A DNA stretch of 6,358 nucleotides, taken from the NCBI GenBank assembly GCA_007123785.1, contig SLGL01000235.1, forward strand, positions 1-6,358, written 5' to 3'. Under the pieces are notes generated by a model, which had not been told where the DNA came from, made no database searches, and saw only the letters and a program-made list of their open reading frames with translations. The translations under genes were made by a program, and so were the position numbers. Positions 1-6,358 of this stretch are shown piece after piece. This stretch comes from Balneolaceae bacterium (GTDB lineage: Bacteria > Bacteroidota > Rhodothermia > Balneolales > Balneolaceae). The stretch's first letter is position 1, and each line of letters starts with the position of its first letter.

Positions 1-630
1 ATCTTTAGCTGATTTTTTTTTGTAATTGGTTATATACAGATCAAGGTAGCCGTTTCCATTTATGTCTGCTAATGCCATCGTTTTGGCACCATTACTATTT
101 CCTAATCCACTCTCTTCTTTTAACTCAAATTTTCCCTTGCCATCATTGATGTAAAGAGTGTTTTCTTTATTTAAAGAAGCAATTAAAAGATCTAAATGAC
201 CATTCCCATTTACATCGGCAAAAACGACACCGGTCGAATGATATCCCTCATGGGCTACTCCGGCCTCATCTGTTATATCAGCAAAACGGTAGTTCCCAAG
301 GTTTTTATAGAGTTTATTTGGCCCTTCAAGACTGGCGAAATAAATATCAGGTAAACCATTTCCGTTAATATCACCTACAGTAACCCCGGAACCGTTTAAG
401 AACACTTGATTTTCTGTTATTTGTTCTTCAGAAACGAAATTACTAAAAGTGATACCGGATCTATTTGGATCAAGCTTTTCAAAACCGTCATTACCCCAAA
501 ACCCCGGACTTAATTCAGCCCACCGATATCCATTTTCTTCCTCCCAATGTAGTTTGGTCTCCCTTGAACACCCTCCCAGGATTCCTAAAACGAATATTAT
601 AATTATAATTACCTGAAAATTAGTATTCAT
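1..630 (-). CDS. FG-GAP/VCBS-repeat lipoprotein (ASPIC/UnbV-like), N-terminal part only
   Basis: The frame is open to the window edge and gives 210 residues; the C-terminus lies outside. The ATG at 628-630 is the only plausible start, because an in-frame TAG sits four codons upstream at 640-642. Residues 4-20 are a very hydrophobic signal peptide (an Ile run at 8-12) ending in a canonical lipobox L18-G19-G20-C21, so a lipid-anchored envelope protein is predicted. Three calcium-loop repeats of the form DxNGNGxxD begin at D87, D139 and D189, about 50 residues apart. The first two are followed by the family-typical N-x-LY-x-N...F segments (residues 105-116 and 157-168) and the first also by a DITDEAGV-like stretch. 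These are blades of an integrin-alpha-like beta-propeller, as in the FG-GAP/ASPIC-UnbV (CRTAC1-like) families common beside SusC/SusD pairs. Family members can be about 500 to over 1,000 residues long, so much may be missing. Its ligand is unknown. It follows the oxidoreductase by 48 bp with no terminator between them. Its GC content (37%) is well below that of its neighbours. Confidence 0.88.
   Translation of the reverse strand, partial: MNTNFQVIIIIIFVLGILGGCSRETKLHWEEENGYRWAELSPGFWGNDGFEKLDPNRSGITFSNFVSEEQITENQVFLNGSGVTVGDINGNGLPDIYFASLEGPNKLYKNLGNYRFADITDEAGVAHEGYHSTGVVFADVNGNGHLDLLIASLNKENTLYINDGKGKFELKEESGLGNSNGAKTMALADINGNGYLDLYITNYKKKSAKD
40..372 (-). repeat. Three FG-GAP/VCBS calcium-loop repeats within the lipoprotein gene
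   Basis: Three copies of an Asp-x-Asn-Gly-Asn-Gly-x-x-Asp loop are encoded at codons 87-95, 139-147 and 189-197, spaced 52 and 50 residues apart. Each is preceded by a short beta-like stretch (VTVG, VVFA, MALA) and followed by another (IYFA, LLIA, LYIT). This is the hallmark of FG-GAP beta-propeller blades, in which the acidic loop binds calcium. More copies are expected beyond the window edge. Confidence 0.85.
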
Positions 631-678
631 ATAATTTTTCTAATTCCATTTGTCGTTAATTATATGTTGGCATGTTTT

Positions 679-2031
679 TCAAATCCTGTCTGGCATTAAA
701 TAGGGAGCCCGATATTCACGGTTGAGATACCCATCAGCCTCACTGTCATTTATAAATCGTTCGCTTTCCGGATCAAAGTACAGTTTTTTACCGGTTCGAT
801 ATGATATATTGGCAAGATGAGGCAACACAGCTGATTTATGTCCTTCAATAATATTATTACGAAACTGATCAATTTCACGGTTTCGAACGGTATCTATAAA
901 CTCCTGCCACCCATTGATCTCTTCAGTTTCATCGATATCACTACTGGATAGCTCATATTCCGGCTCACGTGACCTGCCAACAAATGCACGGTAACCTGTA
1001 CCAGTAAATTCTACCCACCCTTCATCCGTGTAGATCATTGAGCAGCGGATATTGCTTCCTTCCAGATTGGTATAATGATTGCGTATTTCGATTTGAACCA
1101 GCACGTCATCTTCATACTCATAGGTCGCATTCATGATATTGGGTGTTTCACGGTCATCATCATGAACGTAAACTCCACCGGTAGCATGAACTGACACCGG
1201 ATGGTGTTCGCGTTTTAAAGCCCATCTGATCAGGTCCAGTTCGTAGATTCCCAGATTGCCAATGTCGCCGTTCCCGGTATCCCACATCCAGTGCCAGTTG
1301 TAAATAAACCGGTTTTTGTTAAAGGGCCTCCAGGGAGCCGGGCCTAAAAATCTGTCCCAGTCCACTCCTTCAGGTATCTCACTATCTTCGATTCGCCCGA
1401 TGCTTGGCCTCAAAGAGTAAGAGTTTGCCCTGGCCATGTAAGGTGTTCCGATTTTTCCGGAGTGCAGCAGTTCAATCCCTTCATTTACTGCACGGGTAAA
1501 CCGGTAGGTCATCCCGGCGAGAACCACACGATCATATTTTTCAGCAGCCTCCACCATTTTTCGGCCTTCGGAAATATTATGGCTGACGGGTTTTTCCACA
1601 TAAACATCTTTTCCGGCCTGGCATGCCCAGATCGTTTGCAAGGCGTGCCAGTGGTTCGGAGTTACCAGGGAAACCACATCAATCTCGTCGTCTTCCAGCA
1701 GCTCTCTGTAATCTACATATGTATCCGGTGTGATGCCATAACGTTCTTCCACCAAATCAACAGCAGGCTGAAAAAGCCGCTCTACCACATCACACACGGC
1801 AGTAACGCGTACATTCTCCAATTGAGAGTATCCTTCAATATGCCTGAGTCCGCGGCCTCTGCGTATTCCTCTTTCGCTGGGCCTGCGGTCGGTTAAGCCT
1901 ATCACTGCAACATTAACACGATCACTTGGTTTTTCACTCAAAAAGTTTGGAATGAATAATGGAGCTGTGAAAGCAGCACCACCGGCTTTTACAGTTGTTT
2001 TAAGAAAATCTTTTCTCTTCATTTTTTTCAT
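679..2031 (-). CDS. Gfo/Idh/MocA-family NAD(P)-dependent oxidoreductase with Tat-like leader
   Basis: A 450-residue protein, a usual length for secreted members of this family, predicted to oxidise or reduce a sugar, inositol or related polyol. Residues 5-11 read KRKDFLK, close to the Tat motif RRxFLK but with Lys for the second Arg, followed by an uncharged stretch to about residue 30. The Rossmann fold starts at VNVAVIG (39-45); its glycine-rich turn looks expanded by about eight residues (46-57). Asp81 closes the second strand, favouring NAD over NADP. TPNHWHA (124-130) and the catalytic EKP (146-148) inside DVYVEKPVSHN are clear. The C-terminal domain carries WHWMWDTGNGDIGN (246-259) and Y263 where close relatives usually have His. 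The EKP motif argues against a GH109-type glycosidase. Met4 is an alternative start. The gene lies 42 nt beyond a terminator that follows the SusD gene. The substrate cannot be inferred. Confidence 0.93.
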   Translation of the reverse strand: MKKMKRKDFLKTTVKAGGAAFTAPLFIPNFLSEKPSDRVNVAVIGLTDRRPSERGIRRGRGLRHIEGYSQLENVRVTAVCDVVERLFQPAVDLVEERYGITPDTYVDYRELLEDDEIDVVSLVTPNHWHALQTIWACQAGKDVYVEKPVSHNISEGRKMVEAAEKYDRVVLAGMTYRFTRAVNEGIELLHSGKIGTPYMARANSYSLRPSIGRIEDSEIPEGVDWDRFLGPAPWRPFNKNRFIYNWHWMWDTGNGDIGNLGIYELDLIRWALKREHHPVSVHATGGVYVHDDDRETPNIMNATYEYEDDVLVQIEIRNHYTNLEGSNIRCSMIYTDEGWVEFTGTGYRAFVGRSREPEYELSSSDIDETEEINGWQEFIDTVRNREIDQFRNNIIEGHKSAVLPHLANISYRTGKKLYFDPESERFINDSEADGYLNREYRAPYLMPDRI

Positions 2032-2073
2032 GACGGTGAGGGGAAATTTTTGATCATTTTCAGTGTAATTGAC

Positions 2074-2105
2074 AAAAAAAAAGCCGGGGCGTTTGCCCCA
2101 GCCTT
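2074..2105 (-). terminator. Rho-independent terminator after the SusD gene
   Basis: Read on the minus strand, an 8-bp stem GCTGGGGC / GCCCCGGC (one G-U pair) closes an AAAC tetraloop and is followed directly by nine T residues. Three weaker pairs (G-U, A-U, A-U) can extend the stem. The hairpin begins 26 nt after the SusD stop codon. On the plus strand it is followed by only two Ts, so it should work in one direction only. It should end most SusC/SusD transcripts before the oxidoreductase gene. Only 42 nt separate the T-run from the next start codon, and I see no good promoter there, so partial readthrough is the likeliest way the downstream genes are expressed. Confidence 0.9.
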
Positions 2106-2128
2106 AAACTTAGTGAACACAACCGGTA

Positions 2129-3802
2129 TTAGTACCCGGGATTTTGATCTGCCGGACTGATTTCAGAGTTCTGATCGATCTCGGCAAGCGGTATCGGGAA
2201 CAGGATCAGATCACCAGGATAGTTATCCAGGTTCGGACTGTTGAAACGGGAATGCATATCCTCCAGAAAGTCTGAATAGTAGTGCCGTTTCACCTGGGTT
2301 CCATCACCGAATACATTTTTCATTTCCCTCCATCGGATCAGATCCCAGAGCCGTCTTCCTTCCATGGCAAGTTCAACACGCCGTTCATGCCGGACCAGTT
2401 CAACCAGATCCATTCCCATATATCCAACTTCTTTTGGAGGCATATCAACGGTACCTCTCGCGCGTACAGCGTTTACCCAGTCGAGTGCCTCGGGGTTCCC
2501 CTGTTCTGCCAGTGCTTCAGCCAGAATCAGATAGAGTTCTCCCATCCGCATCACCACAACATCTTTTCCGGCATCTGACTCATCTGCCAGATGGCCGATA
2601 TCATAGATTCCCTTGCGAACGTTCATTCCGGTTTCACCCCATCTGTAGTCATATTCGATCACATCGCCGGCGGTGTAGGTTCTTTCCCAGGACGTTGGAT
2701 TACCATCTTCATCAAATCCCCTGTGGGTGTAGGTAAATGGTTCACTCCCCTCATAAATTCCCCAGTCATCACCCGGTGCAAAAATGGTGTATTCTCTTCT
2801 CGGATCTTCTTCTTCAAATGCATCATAGAGATCTCTCTGCGGTAGGTGATATCCCCAGCCGGCAGCTCCCCATACATGATTTAATGCAGGCGGAATGTCG
2901 CGGGCCAGTTTTTGAACCATGTCGTTATTTCCCTGATCGGGAGTCTCAAGATACTGAAAGTAAAAGAGTGCTTCCGGACTGGGGTCATTCTCAATATCGA
3001 AAATAGCCATGAAATCATCCATCAGCTCATAACCGTCACCTTCAGCAAGGGTTATCGCTTCTCTTGCAGCTGTTTCTGCTGCAGCATAGTCTTCCTGATA
3101 GAGATGTGCTTTGGCCAGATATGCGGCAGCAGCAGCTCTTGTTGCGCTTCCTTCATGCGCTGATGGATGCTGTGCAGGCAGGTTATCTCTGCCAAATTCA
3201 AGATCGGGAATGATAATTTGTTCATAAATCTGGTCCACTGCCACACGTGGTTGGTTGAACTCTTCAAACGAACTGAGTGGCCTGTCGATCAGTGGCACAT
3301 CTCCATAGAAAGTGGTCAGGAATATGTAGCTAAACGCCCTGATAAACCGGGCTTCGGCAATATAAGGATCAAGCTGCTGCTGCTGTAACCCTCTGTCTAA
3401 CAGAATGGGGATTCCATCAATTGCAAAATTGGCTGCGTTGATGGCCCGGAACACCTGAGTCCAGTATATATTTATTGTGCCGTGATCAGAATTGATGTTC
3501 CAGTCGGCCTGCTGAATGGATGCCGCCCTGGCTGGTCGCCAGTGGGCATCATCACTCATTCCGTCAAACAGAATTTGCATATCTCTGCGGAACATCGCCC
3601 AACTACCGCGAGCCCATGGCCAGTAAGCGGATATAACCGCTTGTTTGGCTGAGCTTTCATCTACGAAAAACACTTCCGGACTCGGTGAATCCTGGGGATA
3701 TCGCTCCAGAAAGTCATCTTCTCCCAGTACGTCACAGGAAGAAACGAACAGGAATCCGCACAATATCAGAATTGATGTTATGCTATATTTATTCATTTTC
3801 AT
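2129..3802 (-). CDS. SusD/RagB-family nutrient-binding outer-membrane lipoprotein
   Basis: A 557-residue surface lipoprotein that forms the lid of the SusC channel and captures the substrate before import. Residues 6-22 are a hydrophobic signal peptide ending V20-S21-S22-C23, with Asp24 and an acidic patch (E28-D30) just after the lipidated Cys, as expected for surface export in Bacteroidota. The N-terminal SusD-like domain shows the family pattern around residues 150-175 (EARFIRAFSYIFL then YGDVPL) and a TPR-like helix pair at 223-250. The C-terminal SusD_RagB domain is unmistakable: VMRMGELYLILAEAL (417-431), NAVRARG (444-450), RHERRVELAMEGRRLWDLIRW (471-491), and the closing LFPIPLAEID ... 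QNPGY (534-557). It is full length and intact. Met3 is an alternative start. It lies 38 bp after the SusC gene, the usual tight susC-susD order, so the two should be co-transcribed. The ligand is not predictable from sequence alone. Confidence 0.97.
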   Translation of the reverse strand: MKMNKYSITSILILCGFLFVSSCDVLGEDDFLERYPQDSPSPEVFFVDESSAKQAVISAYWPWARGSWAMFRRDMQILFDGMSDDAHWRPARAASIQQADWNINSDHGTINIYWTQVFRAINAANFAIDGIPILLDRGLQQQQLDPYIAEARFIRAFSYIFLTTFYGDVPLIDRPLSSFEEFNQPRVAVDQIYEQIIIPDLEFGRDNLPAQHPSAHEGSATRAAAAAYLAKAHLYQEDYAAAETAAREAITLAEGDGYELMDDFMAIFDIENDPSPEALFYFQYLETPDQGNNDMVQKLARDIPPALNHVWGAAGWGYHLPQRDLYDAFEEEDPRREYTIFAPGDDWGIYEGSEPFTYTHRGFDEDGNPTSWERTYTAGDVIEYDYRWGETGMNVRKGIYDIGHLADESDAGKDVVVMRMGELYLILAEALAEQGNPEALDWVNAVRARGTVDMPPKEVGYMGMDLVELVRHERRVELAMEGRRLWDLIRWREMKNVFGDGTQVKRHYYSDFLEDMHSRFNSPNLDNYPGDLILFPIPLAEIDQNSEISPADQNPGY

Positions 3803-3840
3803 AACGTTTGTTTTTAAATGTATTAATATTCAGAAATGTT

Positions 3841-6358
3841 TCAGAAGCTCATTCGTACGCCAAACAGCCAGGTTCGTGGCTGAGGCACACCCGTAAGAGC
3901 ATCTGCATTGGAGTCTACTTCCGGTCCGGCAAAACTGGTGAATGTATAGAGGTTCTGCACACTCATATAAGCTGAAACTGAACCAATACCCAAAGCGTCG
4001 GTAATTGAAACCGGGAAATCGTAGTTCAAATTCATGTTACTAATTCTCAAAAAGGAAGCATCCGACAGCCAGAAATCTGAAAATGTTGCCAGATTACTTC
4101 CGCTGTCATCTGTTCTCACGATTGGGTACTGTCCGTCGGGATTTTTCGATGGGTGAAACCGGTCCATTATCAGGTTGTCATGGTTTTTCGCCCACTGTGT
4201 AAAGTAGTGGAGTACACCCAGGTTATGGCCGCCGCGAATATCCCGAAGTACGCCCTGAACGCCCTGAACCTGAACCTGCATGGTCCAGTTTCGGAACCCA
4301 AGTGTACCCATGGCTCCATAGGTCATAGAGGGAAATCTGTCACCAAGGATTACACGGTCATCTGAGGTAACGGATCCGTCTTCATTTGTATCAAGAAACC
4401 AGATATCACCAACTTGTTTACCTGAAAAATGTGGATTATTGTTAAGATCCTCTTCTGTACGGATTATCCCATTAGATTTATACCCATAAAAAGAGCGAAG
4501 CGGATACCCTTCTACAATACCCGAAGTGGTAAGATCCCGACCTTCAAGATCGATTACTTCGTTTTTGGCGTGTGTCATGTTCATACTGACACTGTAACGC
4601 CAGTCACCTGACATCTCACGAAATCCCAGTTCAAGTTCTAACCCTGTATTCTTGATATGTCCTGCATTTATAAATGGGTTTCCAACAAGGCCGGTGGAAT
4701 TGGGAATCGGCTGTGTGAAAAGCAGGTCGCGGGTATCTTCAATAAAAAAATCGACAATACCGTAGAGCCTGCTGTCGAAAACTTCGATATCGAGACCGAT
4801 ATTTTTCTTTTCAGTACTCTCCCACTGCAGATCGGTATTCACAGCAGAGGCAAGAGTATAGCCGGCTCGCTGCTGACCACCCATAGCATAATTCCAGTTA
4901 GTCAGGCTTGTTCGGGTTCCATAAGTGGAGATACTCAGCACATTACCGGTTGTTCCCCAGCTTCCCCTGAGCTTCAGCTCATCGAGCCAGTCAACATCAT
5001 CCATAAAGCTTTCCTGGGTAATTCGCCATGCAGCCGAGAACGAAGGAAATGTTCCCCATCGGTGGTCGGCATGTAATCTGGATGTCCCGTCTCTTCTCAC
5101 AGTAGCATTAAAAATGTACCGGTCACGGAATGTGTAGCTTGCCCGGGCAAATATCGCTTCAAATGCCCAATCGGAAAACGTGTTGTCATTTCTCATGGAG
5201 TTCGGATCAACTGCACTCAGATAACGGATCTCATTACTGGGTGTTCCGGTTCCGTCAGCCCAGAGCCTCTCATACGTCTGCTCTTCAATTGAGTAACCGA
5301 GAAGTCCTGTTACGTAGTGATCCATTCCTAACTGGTTCTCGTATTCCAAAAGGAAATCGGTCTGCCAAAAGAGTGTTTCGCGGTTATCTTTTTCAACTCT
5401 GTTTATTGAGCTTCCTTCCCATCCGAGATCGCCCGGCACTCCCTGTCCGAACTGGCTTCTGTAATCATTGGTCCATTCCACATTCCCTCTGGCTGTGAAC
5501 TCAAGGCCTTCAAGCAGGTTTATTGTCAGATAAAGATTCCCCAGTACGCCTCTTTCTATGCGATCACTTACATCATCAGCCTGCCAAAGAGGATTGGCAT
5601 GCATGTGTTCAAGAGGCACATTTCGAATTCTTCCCCAGCTTCCGTCATCCTCATAAATTCGGGTTAATGGCACTTTTTGAAGCGCTCCCACATATTGGTG
5701 AGTGGCATTATTGGTCTTCCCGGAAAAAAGGTTTAGTGAGTTTCCGAACCGGATACGATCCCGCACTACGTGATCGGTATTCAGGCGAAGATTGGTGCGA
5801 TGGTAGTCTGTGTTGATCACCATGCCCTGATGGTCGATATGCGATGCAGCTACATAATAGTTGGAATTTTCAGAGCCGCCGGCTACTGAAAGGTCTGCAT
5901 TGGAGAGATAGCCATACCCTGTAACAGCTCCAAGCCAGTCAGAATCTACTCCCTGGTACTCAGCCAGATCCGATTCATCCCACGGCCTGCTGATTCCGCT
6001 ATTCTGGTGTGCTTCTGTGAAGATTTCAACAAACTCATCAGCATTCAAAAGGTTCAGCCTCAAGTTACTTTCATGTTGAAAACCTGTATAGGCATGAAAA
6101 TTAATGGTTGGGGTTGTCTCACGACTTCCGCGTTTTGTATTTATTACGATCACACCATTGGCCGCCCGGGACCCATAAATCGCAACAGCCGAAGCATCTT
6201 TCAATACCGAAACAGATTCGATATCCTGGCTGCTGACATTATCAATATTGGTGGTAATATTTCCATCCACTACAAAAATTGGTGAATTTGATCCGCTAAT
6301 AGACTGCTCACCCCGAACACGAATACTTGCACTCGCTCCCGGAGAGCCGGAATTTGGA
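3841..6358 (-). CDS. SusC/RagA-family TonB-dependent outer-membrane transporter, 5' end missing
   Basis: The frame runs 838 codons from the window edge to the TGA at 3841-3843. A GTG at 6268-6270 is not the start: the codons before it read PGASASIRVRG ... SNSPIFV, the conserved SusC plug sequence leading into VVDG. The plug continues through DIESVSVLKDASAVAIYGSR (visible residues 45-64), ANGVIVINTKRG (66-77), then the 22-strand barrel. Barrel landmarks include RYIFNATVRRDGTSR near residue 415, GNPFINAGHIKNTGLELEL near 560, and an EF-hand-like loop DTNEDGSVTSDD (656-667). The last residue is Phe after WLFGVRMS, the usual C-terminal barrel-insertion signal. Missing upstream are the signal peptide, the carboxypeptidase-regulatory-like domain, the TonB box and the start of the plug, probably 150-250 residues. 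It imports the ligand delivered by the adjacent SusD using TonB-ExbBD energy. Substrate unknown. Confidence 0.97.
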   Translation of the reverse strand, partial: PNSGSPGASASIRVRGEQSISGSNSPIFVVDGNITTNIDNVSSQDIESVSVLKDASAVAIYGSRAANGVIVINTKRGSRETTPTINFHAYTGFQHESNLRLNLLNADEFVEIFTEAHQNSGISRPWDESDLAEYQGVDSDWLGAVTGYGYLSNADLSVAGGSENSNYYVAASHIDHQGMVINTDYHRTNLRLNTDHVVRDRIRFGNSLNLFSGKTNNATHQYVGALQKVPLTRIYEDDGSWGRIRNVPLEHMHANPLWQADDVSDRIERGVLGNLYLTINLLEGLEFTARGNVEWTNDYRSQFGQGVPGDLGWEGSSINRVEKDNRETLFWQTDFLLEYENQLGMDHYVTGLLGYSIEEQTYERLWADGTGTPSNEIRYLSAVDPNSMRNDNTFSDWAFEAIFARASYTFRDRYIFNATVRRDGTSRLHADHRWGTFPSFSAAWRITQESFMDDVDWLDELKLRGSWGTTGNVLSISTYGTRTSLTNWNYAMGGQQRAGYTLASAVNTDLQWESTEKKNIGLDIEVFDSRLYGIVDFFIEDTRDLLFTQPIPNSTGLVGNPFINAGHIKNTGLELELGFREMSGDWRYSVSMNMTHAKNEVIDLEGRDLTTSGIVEGYPLRSFYGYKSNGIIRTEEDLNNNPHFSGKQVGDIWFLDTNEDGSVTSDDRVILGDRFPSMTYGAMGTLGFRNWTMQVQVQGVQGVLRDIRGGHNLGVLHYFTQWAKNHDNLIMDRFHPSKNPDGQYPIVRTDDSGSNLATFSDFWLSDASFLRISNMNLNYDFPVSITDALGIGSVSAYMSVQNLYTFTSFAGPEVDSNADALTGVPQPRTWLFGVRMSF
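4357..4392 (-). other. EF-hand/dockerin-like calcium loop in the SusC barrel
   Basis: The twelve codons encode D-T-N-E-D-G-S-V-T-S-D-D, with Asp/Asn at loop positions 1, 3 and 5, Gly at 6, a hydrophobic residue at 8 and Asp at 12, the EF-hand spacing. It is preceded by GDIWFL and followed by RVILGDRFP, the context in which SusC proteins commonly carry such a loop (GDIxxxDxNxDGxIxxxDR). Calcium binding is inferred from the pattern. Confidence 0.6.

Noticed and set aside
659..682. TTGAAA and TATAAT-like boxes on the minus strand before the VCBS lipoprotein gene
   Set aside because: The spacing is only 12 bp, the first box overlaps the oxidoreductase stop codon, the region is simply A/T-rich, and Bacteroidota promoters use a different -7 consensus (TAnnTTTG).
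1462..1896. 144-codon open frame on the plus strand
   Set aside because: It lies wholly antisense to the well-supported oxidoreductase gene, shows no recognisable domain, and would need overlap across the most conserved part of that gene.
679..2031. Identification of the oxidoreductase as a GH109 alpha-N-acetylgalactosaminidase
   Set aside because: The EKP motif and the GNGDIGN context match the dehydrogenase branch of the family rather than the GH109 motif set.
3371..3384. CTG/CAG triplet run in the SusD gene
   Set aside because: It encodes only four Gln in a flexible stretch before a conserved helix, is short, and has no sign of instability.
4657..5076. 139-codon open frame on the plus strand, plus several shorter ones across 2282-6285
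   Set aside because: All are antisense or out-of-frame shadows of the intact SusC and SusD genes, with no family resemblance, and are better explained by the composition of the coding strand.
6268..6270. GTG as a possible start codon of the SusC-like gene
   Set aside because: The frame continues open to the window edge and the codons upstream encode conserved SusC plug sequence (SIRVRG ... SNSPIFV), so GTG is the internal Val of VVDG.

Overview
All recognisable genes lie on the minus strand, so the window reads right to left: a SusC-type outer-membrane transporter (5' end outside the window), a SusD-type surface lipoprotein, a Gfo/Idh/MocA-family oxidoreductase with a Tat-like leader, and the first 210 codons of an FG-GAP/VCBS-repeat lipoprotein (C-terminal part outside the window). 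A SusC/SusD pair is diagnostic of the Bacteroidota and their relatives (including the Balneolota/Rhodothermota). The absence of clear Shine-Dalgarno sequences and the A/T-rich leaders fit this. GC near 50% in sampled SusC/SusD lines and fairly acidic proteins would suit a marine or halophilic lineage of the Balneolales kind, but that placement is inference only.

Layout: 6358-3841 SusC-like, entering the window inside the plug domain; 38-bp gap; 3802-2129 SusD-like; a strong intrinsic terminator at 2105-2074; 2031-679 oxidoreductase; 48-bp gap; 630-1 VCBS-repeat lipoprotein. No gap exceeds 100 bp and no RNA gene, mobile element or CRISPR array was seen. Open frames on the plus strand are antisense shadows of these four genes.

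How the genes may work together: SusC/SusD form the outer-membrane 'pedal-bin' importer for a glycan or other large nutrient. The oxidoreductase would act on a sugar or sugar derivative, perhaps after export across the inner membrane. The VCBS-repeat lipoprotein would be a membrane-anchored, calcium-binding beta-propeller. No glycoside hydrolase, polysaccharide lyase or regulator is visible, so the substrate cannot be named. The hairpin after susD suggests that the transporter pair is made in excess over the downstream genes.

Nothing here is clearly an undescribed system. The points most worth a second look are the expanded, arginine-rich nucleotide-binding loop of the oxidoreductase, the intra-cluster terminator, and the sharp GC drop in the VCBS gene (37% by hand count).
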